NCBI GenBank assembly: GCA_964371785.1
Contig: CAYJOL010000002.1
Span: 372,001 to 436,000 of the forward strand
Reading direction: 5' to 3'
Length of the DNA: 64,000 bases
Source: CAVQCT01 sp964371785
Lineage (GTDB): Bacteria; Zixibacteria; MSB-5A5; GN15; FEB-12
Part shown: in pieces, positions 17,688-25,509 of the stretch
Layout: each line of letters starts with the position of its first letter
Position numbering within the stretch: position 1 is the first letter of the stretch
Made by a program: the position numbers and the translations under genes
The notes under the pieces: model-generated
Database searches by the model: none
Told to the model about the DNA's origin: nothing
Seen by the model: only the letters and a program-made list of their open reading frames with translations

Positions 17688-18734
17688 ATGAACAAAGCTC
17701 AGCAGATCGGCGCGATGCGTGGAATCCTCGAAGCGCTGATTGAGGCCCAACCAAATCTCACTCCGGCACGTCGGACGAAACTGCTTGATGCGCTGATGCA
17801 GTTTACTACGACTGACGATCCCAATCCTGTCGTCCACCTCATCATATCTGCGCTTGGTGGCGACTCGGAGAAACTCATCGGGATACCTGAACGAGACCGC
17901 AAGAAATGCATTTATTTGCAGTTGGCTGACGAAATGGAGCAGCACATACCCGAAGTCGTTGGAGAGTATCGAAACCAAATTGTTGATTATTTAGAGAGTT
18001 ACACTCGATTCTATCGGGAAATGCCTCCGATTGTGAAAGGAGAACCATTAACCGAGAGTGCAGCAGAAACTTGGATGGCTTGGCAAAATAAGCAGAAGGA
18101 ATTCAGCAGTGTCGAAATGGCCGCTCTACGGGATGAGCTCTATAGGCTCTCGAAGAAAACAAGTGATATGAATGTGAAGACGACGCTTCTTATGAACTGG
18201 GTTTTTATGGCCAGGGATATTGACTGGGAACAAGTCACGCAAACCAAGCGCGTCAGCGATGCTTCATCGATACCAACTGATCCTTACAGAACAATGCTCG
18301 ACCGCGTGCGACGTTCTACGATGAAGAAGATCGGATTAGGGTCTGTTGAATCACAGCACACGATGACACAGCTTCTTGATGAGAATCTTGAAGGCGGCGC
18401 AAAGTCAGTGAATAGTGAGGCGTTTATGAAGCTATGTTCTATGACTGGCCCGGAAGTCTACTTAGCCATTATAGAACTAGCCAATGCGGAGAAAAATGCA
18501 AAGCTAGAAAAGAGTCATGTCGATGGAGACCTCGGGTTCAGATCAATGCGTGGTCGGGCCCTGTATCGGATGGCAACCAACGATAATGCTGCTAAAGAAG
18601 TCGCGAAGCTCTTACAGAAACGGGCGGATTTTCGATTAAAACTCGAAGAGGCAGGGCTAGAAACAGATGAAATAGATACTCAAATGGGCGAATACGAACG
18701 TTTCGTATTTGAAGCGTATGGAAACAGCGAGTAG
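17688..18734 (+). CDS. Unrecognised 348-residue island protein
   Basis: No family is recognised. The protein is predicted soluble and largely helical, with no signal peptide, membrane segment or obvious catalytic motif. The C-terminal third is charged and coiled-coil-like (AKEVAKLLQKRADFRLKLEE). Codon use is natural over its full length and the frame is long, so it is a real gene. Only GGCGGG, 7 nt before ATG 17688, resembles a ribosome site. It stands alone on the plus strand between the small divergent gene and the convergent integrase, a position where islands often carry cargo such as defence genes. Confidence 0.6.
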   Translation: MNKAQQIGAMRGILEALIEAQPNLTPARRTKLLDALMQFTTTDDPNPVVHLIISALGGDSEKLIGIPERDRKKCIYLQLADEMEQHIPEVVGEYRNQIVDYLESYTRFYREMPPIVKGEPLTESAAETWMAWQNKQKEFSSVEMAALRDELYRLSKKTSDMNVKTTLLMNWVFMARDIDWEQVTQTKRVSDASSIPTDPYRTMLDRVRRSTMKKIGLGSVESQHTMTQLLDENLEGGAKSVNSEAFMKLCSMTGPEVYLAIIELANAEKNAKLEKSHVDGDLGFRSMRGRALYRMATNDNAAKEVAKLLQKRADFRLKLEEAGLETDEIDTQMGEYERFVFEAYGNSE

Positions 18735-18806
18735 GCAGAAACCAAAGATTCAGTTCCCAATTTTTGTTGTGCGGGAATCGATCCGATTAATTAATTGTGC
18801 TCAGCA

Positions 18807-19919
18807 TTAGTACTTCCTGTTCGACACGTCCCTAGTTGGAAGAGACAATTTGTTTACCGCCTTCGCCAAGTGGTCCGGAGCCAGGTGAGCATAAATCATC
18901 GTCGTTTCAATGTCAGAATGTCCCATGAGTTTTTGTATCGTCGGCAAGTCGACTCCGGCCATAACCAGGTGACTTGCGAACGTGTGCCTCAATGTATGCA
19001 CTTTAGTCAGCCCTTCAATTCCAGCCTTTATACCGATTTTGATTAACTCAGTTCGGAGCATGTTATGCGATTTCCCATTCCCAAGGACATTGAATACATG
19101 ATCGTCGACAGCGGGCTTTGACTTCTTTCGAATCGCTTCCAGCAATTCAATCAGGTCGTCGCTCATCGGAATCTCGCGTTCTCCGGTCTTCGGCTGCCAG
19201 TCAGCTTTTCGTCGTATCAGAATTTTTTGGCTGCGTAGATCGATATCGTTCCACCGCAAGTGTTCTAACTCTGCTTTACGCATGCCGGTACTCAGGAACG
19301 TGAAATACATCGGATAGAGATTCTGCGGACAGGCTGCAAGGAACCGCTCGCATTCTTCGCTAGTCAAAAATCTGAACGGCTTCTTGTCGTCAACTTTGAG
19401 CGGTTTGACCCGCTTCATCGGATTGACTTTGAGGTAGTCCCACTTCTCAGCGAGATTGAGCATCGTCTTGATGCCTTCGAGTTCAAGATTGACCGTTCTT
19501 GCCCGTGCGCCCTGCCGCGCATGGTCGGTATCTGCGGACTTGCCATTGGGATTTATCCACTCGTCCCTGCGGAATGCCTTGTAACCTTCGATGACTTCGG
19601 GCGTCATTTGCGATAGCCTAACGATGTCCTTTCGCTTCGTCGACAGGAACCGTCTCAAGTGATCGGTGACGGCCTTATACCGCTTGGTCGTTGAGGCGCG
19701 GTGGTTGGTGCGGTTGTACTCCAGGAATTTGTCGATCAGCGACTCGATTGTAATGTCGTTCGAGGCAAAGCCGAATTCCTTCTTCATGACTTTGACCTCA
19801 GCGTCCTTGAGAGCCAGTTCGGCCATTCGTTTGGAGGTTCCGACCCTCTTGCGGACCCTCCGCCCCTGGTAGGCAATATCCAGATACCAGATATTCCCCC
19901 GCTGAAAAATCCTCGCCAT
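18807..19919 (-). CDS. Tyrosine integrase of the island
   Basis: A 370-residue site-specific tyrosine recombinase: N-terminal arm-binding region (MARIFQRGNIWYLDIAYQGR), core-binding SAM-like domain (about 60-165), and a C-terminal catalytic domain with R214 (STGMRKAELEHLRW), H308 and R311 (VHTLRHTF), H334 (LMGHSD) and nucleophile Y343 (TMIYAHL). All catalytic residues are present. It lies 108 bp from the 3' end of ssrA and is transcribed away from it in the same direction, the usual layout for elements integrated at tmRNA. The stop is close to the end of the convergent 348-residue gene. Confidence 0.93.
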   Translation of the reverse strand: MARIFQRGNIWYLDIAYQGRRVRKRVGTSKRMAELALKDAEVKVMKKEFGFASNDITIESLIDKFLEYNRTNHRASTTKRYKAVTDHLRRFLSTKRKDIVRLSQMTPEVIEGYKAFRRDEWINPNGKSADTDHARQGARARTVNLELEGIKTMLNLAEKWDYLKVNPMKRVKPLKVDDKKPFRFLTSEECERFLAACPQNLYPMYFTFLSTGMRKAELEHLRWNDIDLRSQKILIRRKADWQPKTGEREIPMSDDLIELLEAIRKKSKPAVDDHVFNVLGNGKSHNMLRTELIKIGIKAGIEGLTKVHTLRHTFASHLVMAGVDLPTIQKLMGHSDIETTMIYAHLAPDHLAKAVNKLSLPTRDVSNRKY

Positions 19920-20027
19920 TCGCTCCTCACTTGCTTTGGCACAAATACGGCACAGTCAACTTTATGAGAAGATACGAAAAGGCGTAACTATCTGTCAATC
20001 AGATAGTGTAATGATGTAATGGAAATT

Positions 20028-20065
20028 TGGTGGAGGTGGGGGGAATCGAACCCCCGTCCGAGAGT
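20028..20065. other. Probable attachment site at the 3' end of ssrA
   Basis: The T-arm and acceptor end of the tmRNA gene lies between the integrase and the core chromosome. Elements with this type of integrase commonly recombine within this segment and restore the RNA 3' end. No second copy was found in the window, so the partner site should lie left of position 1. A perfect hairpin ACTATCTG-TCAAT-CAGATAGT (19987-20007) just inside the island may be an arm site. Confidence 0.5.
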
Positions 20066-20391
20066 AACGACAAACCATCCTCTACGTGCGTAGTCAGTCT
20101 TTGGTTTCTCGTCAACTGCGCTGCCGACTAACAGGCCACGCAATCAACCAGCCTTTGTAGTTTAAACGGCTTTCAAAGGCGTCAAGCCGTCGAGCCTTCA
20201 GTTATCGACGCCGCGTCTCAAGCCCGAAGGCGGAGCTCGAGGGCGACGGGCACTATCCTAATGTATATTAGGCAGCCATGGCGTAGTTATATTCGCCAGT
20301 CATTGTGTTTGTCCAGTTTGATAACGGAGACCCAGACTACTCCGGCACGCCAATAGTCCCTCGCTAAACCCGTCGAAGCCATGTCACCCCC
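20028..20391 (-). ncRNA. ssrA: tmRNA (transfer-messenger RNA)
   Basis: Rescues stalled ribosomes by adding a degradation tag. The 5' end GGGGGUGACAUGGCUUCGACG and the 3' end with T-arm GGGGGUUCGAUUCCCCC, CACCUCC and ACCA are typical. The acceptor stem GGGGGUG/CACCUCC closes with one G-U pair, and CCA is encoded. The tag frame (20312-20268) reads TNTMTGEYNYAMAA then TAA; the YAMAA end fits the protease-recognised tail. The resume codon is probably ACA or a neighbour, since the usual GCA is absent. Mature length is about 364 nt. Confidence 0.95.
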
Positions 20392-20433
20392 GTAATTTCT
20401 ACAGGCGGACTTCAAAAGGTTCACCGGGACCGG

Positions 20434-20462
20434 TGTAACCTCATTTGTCAAAGAACTGTCAA
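20434..20462 (-). promoter_or_regulatory. Promoter of ssrA
   Basis: On the minus strand, TTGACA (20462-20457), 17 nt, then GTTACA (20439-20434) places a start about 36 nt upstream of the mature 5' end, leaving a leader for RNase P to remove. The -10 box is weak. Confidence 0.45.
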
Positions 20463-20540
20463 CTTAATATACTATATCGGTACGCCAGCCACAACGGCCG
20501 CACTGAATATAACGTTCGTACCCGACAAAGGTTTCAACCG

Positions 20541-20648
20541 ATGAAAAAACCCACTTCCAGCAGGCTTTTTGCATGGTTTTCCCTGGCCGGGGCGGCCGCT
20601 TTTAGCCTGCTCTGTCTTTACCTTATATATATGATACTCTTTCGATAA
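20541..20648 (+). CDS. Small single-span membrane protein
   Basis: A 35-codon frame starting at ATG 20541 has a basic N-terminus (MKKPTSSR), one hydrophobic span of about 22 residues and a final Arg, and AAAGG stands upstream. It has the shape of a small inner-membrane protein. The frame is open upstream as far as 20445, but that part is not protein-like. Function unknown; chance is possible for so short a frame. Confidence 0.4.
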   Translation: MKKPTSSRLFAWFSLAGAAAFSLLCLYLIYMILFR

Positions 20649-20656
20649 GATAAAAT

Positions 20657-21061
20657 TCACAACGAGAGCCGCAACCCAAACTGGTTGATCGGCTCATCCT
20701 CGAAAGTCGACAATACCCGCTGAACGTTCAAACTCAGAATCCCCGTCAAAGGCTTCACGATCGATAATTCAATATAGTGGTCCCGCTCAAGCCCGGTCGT
20801 ATAGTCAAAATTGAAGTCGCCGGTAAATTCAAAATTGAACGTCGTCAGCAGTTTGAAGCTGTTTATTGAGACCACCTGAATTGTCCGGCCGCGATTATCA
20901 CCCCCGTCATCGTAATTCTGGTAAAATGAAATCTCGTTGGTGATCGGATAAAATCCGATTTTCCCCGATGGTGCCTCAAATGACGGAATGACGCCGGCCA
21001 ACACCCGGGGCGCGGCAAGAGCGAGAGTAAACATGCAAACGAGCAGAACAAGCTTGCGCAT
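20657..21061 (-). CDS. Secreted or outer-membrane beta-strand protein
   Basis: A 134-residue protein with a clear signal peptide (MRKLVLLVCMFTLALAAPRV, cleavage after VLAG or similar). The mature part alternates polar and hydrophobic residues in strand-like stretches (SFKLLTTFNFEFTGDFNF, HYIELSIVKPLTGILSLNVQ) and ends in FGLRLSL, like a small outer-membrane barrel. No family recognised. It is a single gene, convergent with the small membrane protein. Confidence 0.6.
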   Translation of the reverse strand: MRKLVLLVCMFTLALAAPRVLAGVIPSFEAPSGKIGFYPITNEISFYQNYDDGGDNRGRTIQVVSINSFKLLTTFNFEFTGDFNFDYTTGLERDHYIELSIVKPLTGILSLNVQRVLSTFEDEPINQFGLRLSL

Positions 21062-21291
21062 GCTGAACTCCTTGTGTTAAGGTGTGAAGAAACGATTGTT
21101 GGCCGTCAATATAGCGCAATGCGCGACCCGGCGCAATATCTGAAACCCCGGGCTCTCGATACTGTTGTAAATACATGGACTGACTCGTTCCAAATTAACA
21201 AAAACATCACGTCACCTTTAGTCAGGAATCGCAAATGGGATATCGATCGACCCGATGGATTACGCCGAGATTCGGCACCGATAGAAAAGAG

Positions 21292-21687
21292 ATGCTGTCC
21301 AACCTGGGATTGCTCATCCTGAGAGTAGGTATTGGCGCCATGATGCTGTTCGGCCACGGATCGGACAAATTAGTAAACTTCGGCGCCAAAGCAGCCACTT
21401 TTGCAGATCCCTTCGGGGTCGGAAGTTCATTCAGTCTGGGTCTGGCGGTATTTGCCGAGTTCTTTTGCTCGCTGGCGATCGTGCTCGGTTTCGCCACCCG
21501 TTTTGCCGCCGTCCCGCTGATGATTCTTCTGGTTACAGCCGCCTTTGTGATTCATGCGGATGATCCCTGGGGCAGAAAGGAAATGGCGCTGGTGTATCTG
21601 GTGCCATTCGTTGCCATTCTGTTGACCGGGCCCGGAAAACTATCGCTCGACTACCTGTTCTTCGGAAAGCAACATGACCAGCGATGA
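21292..21687 (+). CDS. DoxX-family membrane protein
   Basis: A 131-residue four-helix membrane protein of the DoxX family: LRVGIGAMMLFGHGSDKL at the start, then LAVFAEFFCSLAIVLGFATR and PLMILLVTAAFVIHADDP. Members have poorly defined roles, some linked to thiol or quinone redox. The frame opens at 21235, but the DoxX family starts at the MLSNLGLL position (ATG 21292). It overlaps the thioesterase gene by 14 bp, so the two are one transcript. Confidence 0.8.
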   Translation: MLSNLGLLILRVGIGAMMLFGHGSDKLVNFGAKAATFADPFGVGSSFSLGLAVFAEFFCSLAIVLGFATRFAAVPLMILLVTAAFVIHADDPWGRKEMALVYLVPFVAILLTGPGKLSLDYLFFGKQHDQR

Positions 21688-22060
21688 CCGACTGAAACAG
21701 GCCGAGACACACGTGGTCAAGGCGGTCTTCCCCAACACAACTAATCATTACGACACTCTTTTCGGCGGTCAGGCGGTAGAATGGATGGATGAAGTCGCTT
21801 TCATCACCGGAACCCGCTACTGTCGCCAGCGAATGGTCACCGTGTCAATCGACCGAATAGACTTCTCCAAACCAATCCCGGCCGGCACCATGGTGGAGCT
21901 GATCGGAACCGTGCATCGGGTGGGTAATACCAGCATGCAGGTGAAGGTCGAAGTGTATATGGAACAGATGTACAGTGACAGGCGGGAGAAAGCGATTGAG
22001 GGGATGTTTACGATGGTAGCGGTCGATGAACACAAGCGGCCGGTAAAGATCTCACCATGA
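21674..22060 (+). CDS. Acyl-CoA thioesterase, hotdog fold
   Basis: A 128-residue YciA/BACH-type thioesterase that hydrolyses acyl-CoA. The hotdog signature is FPNTTNHYDTLFGGQAVEWM with the following DEV, then TVSIDRIDFSKPIPAGTMVE. The N at NTTNHYDTLFGG and the D of MDEVAF are the usual active-site positions. It is translated from ATG 21674 inside the 3' end of the DoxX gene. Confidence 0.88.
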   Translation: MTSDDRLKQAETHVVKAVFPNTTNHYDTLFGGQAVEWMDEVAFITGTRYCRQRMVTVSIDRIDFSKPIPAGTMVELIGTVHRVGNTSMQVKVEVYMEQMYSDRREKAIEGMFTMVAVDEHKRPVKISP

Positions 22061-22103
22061 CGTTTATCGGACATTCCGACGGGGAAGCAGCAATTCCGGC
22101 TGA

Positions 22104-23165
22104 CTACCTGTGCGATGACTGATCGGCACCCGGTTTGAGATAGGTTTCGATGAAATTATTTGTCAACAGGTCATCGAGTGTCGTGTAAATTGATCTGGAC
22201 TGAAAACCAAGTTCTTCGCGCGCTTTCTTAGACGAATAAGCCCAATCGTAATCGAGCAGTCTGACAATATCCGGATAGATGCGGATATTGCTTCTTCCAA
22301 GGAGTTTATTGAAGGTCACCGACACACGAGCCATGAAATCATACATCGGCCTCGGGAATCTGACCAGATGCGGAATCTTCCCCAGTACCGCGGAAATCGC
22401 CAGTGTGAGGTCGCTCATCACAATATTGTCGCCGGCGAGAATGTACCGCTCGCCATCGCGTCCCTTTTCCATTGTCGCAATTATCCCCGGCGCGACATCG
22501 CGAATATCCACCAAATTGACTCTGATGGGAAATTCCGGAAAAATGAATTTGTTAAACGCCTTCATGACGCGCCCGCGGTCGTCGCCGGAGTCCGCGGGAG
22601 CAACGATAATCGACGGGTTGACAATCACCAGTTCGGTTTTGCCCGGGGTAACAGCACCGCGAAGCTCCACTTCGGCCGCCCGCTTGGTCATGATATAAGG
22701 AACGCGCAGGTTGTCCAGATTGTAATGCGTATTTTCATTGATGAGATCGAATTCGGTCGCATCGTGTTCGCTCTCCCGCCGATCGAATGCGCCGACCGCG
22801 GCGATCGAGGACACATGCACAAACCGCTTCACGCCTGCCTGCTGGGCGGCGCGGAACAGCTCGAGTGGCGCCATCGTGTTGATGCCGGTGAATTGGGTCA
22901 GGCGGTCCTGCCGAAAATCCACCCAGGCCGCGGTATGCACAACGATATCCACACCCGCAAGCAATCTGGAAAACTCCTTCGGCATTCTTAGATCCGCAAT
23001 CCGTTTTTCCAGTCGGAGCGAGTCGACGTACGTGGTATCCGATCCCTCGCGCACATGCGCTATGGGAGCGACACTCCGTCGATTAAGCTCAAATATCAGT
23101 TGCTTGCCGAGAGATCCCGATGCCCCGGTGACGAGGATTTTCTGCTGGTGAATGTCGATGCTCAT
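22104..23165 (-). CDS. NAD-dependent epimerase/dehydratase (extended SDR)
   Basis: A 353-residue extended short-chain dehydrogenase: nucleotide site TGASGSLGKQL (14-24), DIVVHTAAWVDF, catalytic S in HVSSIAAVG and the YIMTK active site (YxxxK). It resembles dihydroflavonol-reductase or sterol-dehydrogenase-type SDRs acting on hydroxy or keto substrates; the actual substrate cannot be told. A second member of the family lies at 28199-29191. It is convergent with the thioesterase and divergent from the carbamoyltransferase cluster. Confidence 0.8.
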   Translation of the reverse strand: MSIDIHQQKILVTGASGSLGKQLIFELNRRSVAPIAHVREGSDTTYVDSLRLEKRIADLRMPKEFSRLLAGVDIVVHTAAWVDFRQDRLTQFTGINTMAPLELFRAAQQAGVKRFVHVSSIAAVGAFDRRESEHDATEFDLINENTHYNLDNLRVPYIMTKRAAEVELRGAVTPGKTELVIVNPSIIVAPADSGDDRGRVMKAFNKFIFPEFPIRVNLVDIRDVAPGIIATMEKGRDGERYILAGDNIVMSDLTLAISAVLGKIPHLVRFPRPMYDFMARVSVTFNKLLGRSNIRIYPDIVRLLDYDWAYSSKKAREELGFQSRSIYTTLDDLLTNNFIETYLKPGADQSSHR

Positions 23166-23267
23166 ACTGCCGATAATTTACTATACCATTATTCGGACAA
23201 CCCGTTATATTTGCTGAGAGCAGGCAGATAGTCGTCACAATATATACAAAATTTCCCGTCAAGGCAG

Positions 23268-23513
23268 ATGAAAAAAATTCTCAAAAAACTGTGGGAGGGA
23301 TGGAAGTGGACAGCTCATCGTATCGGCCGTTTTCAGACCCGCGTGATAGTCGCCCTGGCCTATTTGCTGGTATTGTCGCCGCTCGGCCTTATCGGCCGGA
23401 TGGTCGGCTGGGACCCGCTCGAAATCAACCGCAAGAACCTCAAAAAGAAGACAAATTGGAAAGAGGTCCGCGACCGCGAGCCCGACCTTGATTCCATGCG
23501 TCGCCAGAGCTGA
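23268..23513 (+). CDS. Small membrane-anchored protein of the carbamoyltransferase cluster
   Basis: An 81-residue protein with a basic, Trp-rich N-terminus (KKLWEGWKWTAHRIGRFQTR), one hydrophobic span (VIVALAYLLVLSPLGLIGRM) and a charged C-terminal tail. It has no enzyme motif. Proteins like this recur next to carbamoyltransferases and DUF5989, so it is probably a partner or membrane tether. Its stop is 2 nt before the carbamoyltransferase ATG, implying coupling. Confidence 0.65.
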   Translation: MKKILKKLWEGWKWTAHRIGRFQTRVIVALAYLLVLSPLGLIGRMVGWDPLEINRKNLKKKTNWKEVRDREPDLDSMRRQS

Positions 23514-23515
23514 CT

Positions 23516-25252
23516 ATGAACGTGCTTGGAATATCTTGCTTTTACCATGATGCCGCGGCAGCGCTTGTAGTCGATGGTCGGTTGGTGGCAGCATGCAGCG
23601 AAGAAAGGTTTACCCGGATTAAACATGACCCGGAACTTCCCAGACAGGCTGTCTCATTCTGCCTGCAAAAGGCCGGACTCGGTATGGCCGAGGTTGATTA
23701 CGTAGTATTTTATGACAAGCCATTACTCAAGTTTGAACGGATACTGACCGGGTACATGGCGGAACCGTTCCGGGCATTGCGGGTCACACTGCAGGCCTTG
23801 CCGGTCTGGCTGAATCGAAAACTCTGGACGGACTATGTTATCTATAAAGAACTTTGTTACGAGGGCGAAGTACTGTTTGTACCGCACCATCTTTCGCACG
23901 CCGCCGGGACATATTTCGGCTCTCCGTTTGATCACGCGGCTGTTTTGACTATCGATGGCGTCGGTGAGTGGGCGACAGCATCTTACGGCATGGGGCGAGA
24001 TAGTCGCGTTCAGCTGTTATCTGAGATGCACTACCCGCATTCGGTCGGCCTGCTATACTCCGCGTTCACTTACTTCCTTGGATTCCAGGTAAACTCGGCC
24101 GAATACAAGGTGATGGGGCTGGCTCCGTACGGAAATCCAGTCTTTGCTGATTTAATCGAAGACAAGTTAGTGAAAGTTCACGAGGACGGTTCGATTCATT
24201 TGAACACGATGTACTTCAGCTTTCATCATGGCCTTACGATGACAGATCAGCGGTTGGAGAAGCTGCTGGGGCGTACCCGGAGACTGCCCGAAGCCGCGCT
24301 GGAGCAATTCCACAATGACCTGGCCGCTTCGATTCAAGCTGTTACTGAGAAGATAGTGGTTCAGATGGCACGTCATGTGCGCGAAGTAACCCAAGAGAGC
24401 CGTTTGTGTATGTCAGGCGGGGTGGCGCTCAACTGCAAAGCTAATGGCCTGCTGCTTCGTCAAGGGATTTTCGATGACATCTATGTTCAGCCCGCCTCCG
24501 GGGACTCCGGAGGAGCGGTAGGTGCGGCCCTGTACGCATACCATCGCATCACGGGTGAACCCAAACGCATCCAGCCATTTTTCGGCGTCGGACCATCCTA
24601 TTCACCGGACCAGGTGAAGTCCTTTCTGGATCAGAATAACATACCATACGAGGCACTCCCTCGCAACGAAACGGCCGCCGCCATCGCTCGAAAGATAGCC
24701 GACGGCGCGATCGTCGGTGTTTATCAGGGAGCTATGGAGTTCGGACCTCGGGCGCTTGGATTCAGGTCGATTCTGGCCGATGCGCGCGACAACACCATGA
24801 AAGAAAAGATCAACGCGGCAGTTAAATATCGTGAAGCCTTCCGGCCGTTTGCCCCGGCCGTATTGGCCGAAGACACCGGGCAGTATTTCGACGCGGCGGT
24901 CGCCTCACCCTATATGCTGTTTAACTTCGGGGTCCTCGAGGAGAAACGGACAGTGATTCCTGCCGTGACTCACGTTGATTTTTCATCACGAATTCAGACG
25001 GTCGCGAGAAGAGACAATCCGCTCTTGTATGACATTTTGCTCGAATTCAAGAAAATCACCGGCGTTTCGGTTGTGCTCAATACCTCTTTCAACCTTCGCG
25101 GACATCCAATTGTGAACCGGCCCGAGGAGGCATTCGGGACCTTCTGTTCGGGAGGTATTGACTATTTGCTGTTTGAGCAGTATATTATAGACAAATCAGA
25201 ACTGCCGGAAGCAGTCATGACCAGGTTCATCTTCGAAAAACAACTCGATTGA
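23516..25252 (+). CDS. Carbamoyltransferase (NodU/CmcH type)
   Basis: A 578-residue enzyme of the NodU/CmcH/TobZ family, which moves a carbamoyl group from carbamoyl phosphate to a hydroxyl through carbamoyl-AMP. Motifs include MNVLGISCFYHDAAAALVVD, VPHHLSHAAGTYF, SGGVALNCKANG and the C-terminal YrdC-like part with EFGPRALGFRSILAD and SFNLRGHPIV. Substrate unknown; the genes around it suggest a surface glycan or secreted metabolite. It is in an operon with the small membrane protein, DUF5989 and SGNH genes. Confidence 0.92.
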   Translation: MNVLGISCFYHDAAAALVVDGRLVAACSEERFTRIKHDPELPRQAVSFCLQKAGLGMAEVDYVVFYDKPLLKFERILTGYMAEPFRALRVTLQALPVWLNRKLWTDYVIYKELCYEGEVLFVPHHLSHAAGTYFGSPFDHAAVLTIDGVGEWATASYGMGRDSRVQLLSEMHYPHSVGLLYSAFTYFLGFQVNSAEYKVMGLAPYGNPVFADLIEDKLVKVHEDGSIHLNTMYFSFHHGLTMTDQRLEKLLGRTRRLPEAALEQFHNDLAASIQAVTEKIVVQMARHVREVTQESRLCMSGGVALNCKANGLLLRQGIFDDIYVQPASGDSGGAVGAALYAYHRITGEPKRIQPFFGVGPSYSPDQVKSFLDQNNIPYEALPRNETAAAIARKIADGAIVGVYQGAMEFGPRALGFRSILADARDNTMKEKINAAVKYREAFRPFAPAVLAEDTGQYFDAAVASPYMLFNFGVLEEKRTVIPAVTHVDFSSRIQTVARRDNPLLYDILLEFKKITGVSVVLNTSFNLRGHPIVNRPEEAFGTFCSGGIDYLLFEQYIIDKSELPEAVMTRFIFEKQLD

Positions 25253-25331
25253 ATTTTCTGGTTACGCCGGTAGAGTGTTTAAATAGCACCGCAAATCAAT
25301 AGGTTACACGCGAAACGACAAGGGTGAAGTT

Positions 25332-25493
25332 ATGTTTCGCAGGCTTAACATTTTTTCCGAACTCTGGTATTTCCTTCGGACCTCCAAAAAATGGTGGCTG
25401 GGACCTATTCTGATATTTCTCCTGCTGATATCACTGCTGGTGGTATTCACGGAGTCATCGGCCCTGGCCCCGTTCATCTACTCGCTGTTTTAG
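25332..25493 (+). CDS. DUF5989 small membrane protein
   Basis: A 53-residue protein: amphipathic start (FRRLNIFSELWYFLR), a KKWW patch, one membrane span (LGPILIFLLLISLLVVF) and the conserved tail SALAPFIYSLF. This matches the DUF5989 family, which is regularly encoded between carbamoyltransferase and SGNH hydrolase genes. Start ATG 25332 has AAGGGTG upstream. Its job is unknown; coupling the enzymes to the membrane is a fair guess. Confidence 0.85.
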   Translation: MFRRLNIFSELWYFLRTSKKWWLGPILIFLLLISLLVVFTESSALAPFIYSLF

Positions 25494-25509
25494 GACGCGT
25501 GTACAATTG

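Noticed and set aside
17310..17978. 222-codon frame covering the small island gene
   Set aside because: Its first half runs antisense into the 348-residue gene; the well-placed ribosome site supports only the last 84 codons.
18773..18781. 9-nt match (GGGAATCGA) to the ssrA 3' end as an attachment site
   Set aside because: Too short, and on the same side of the integrase; the surrounding sequence does not match.
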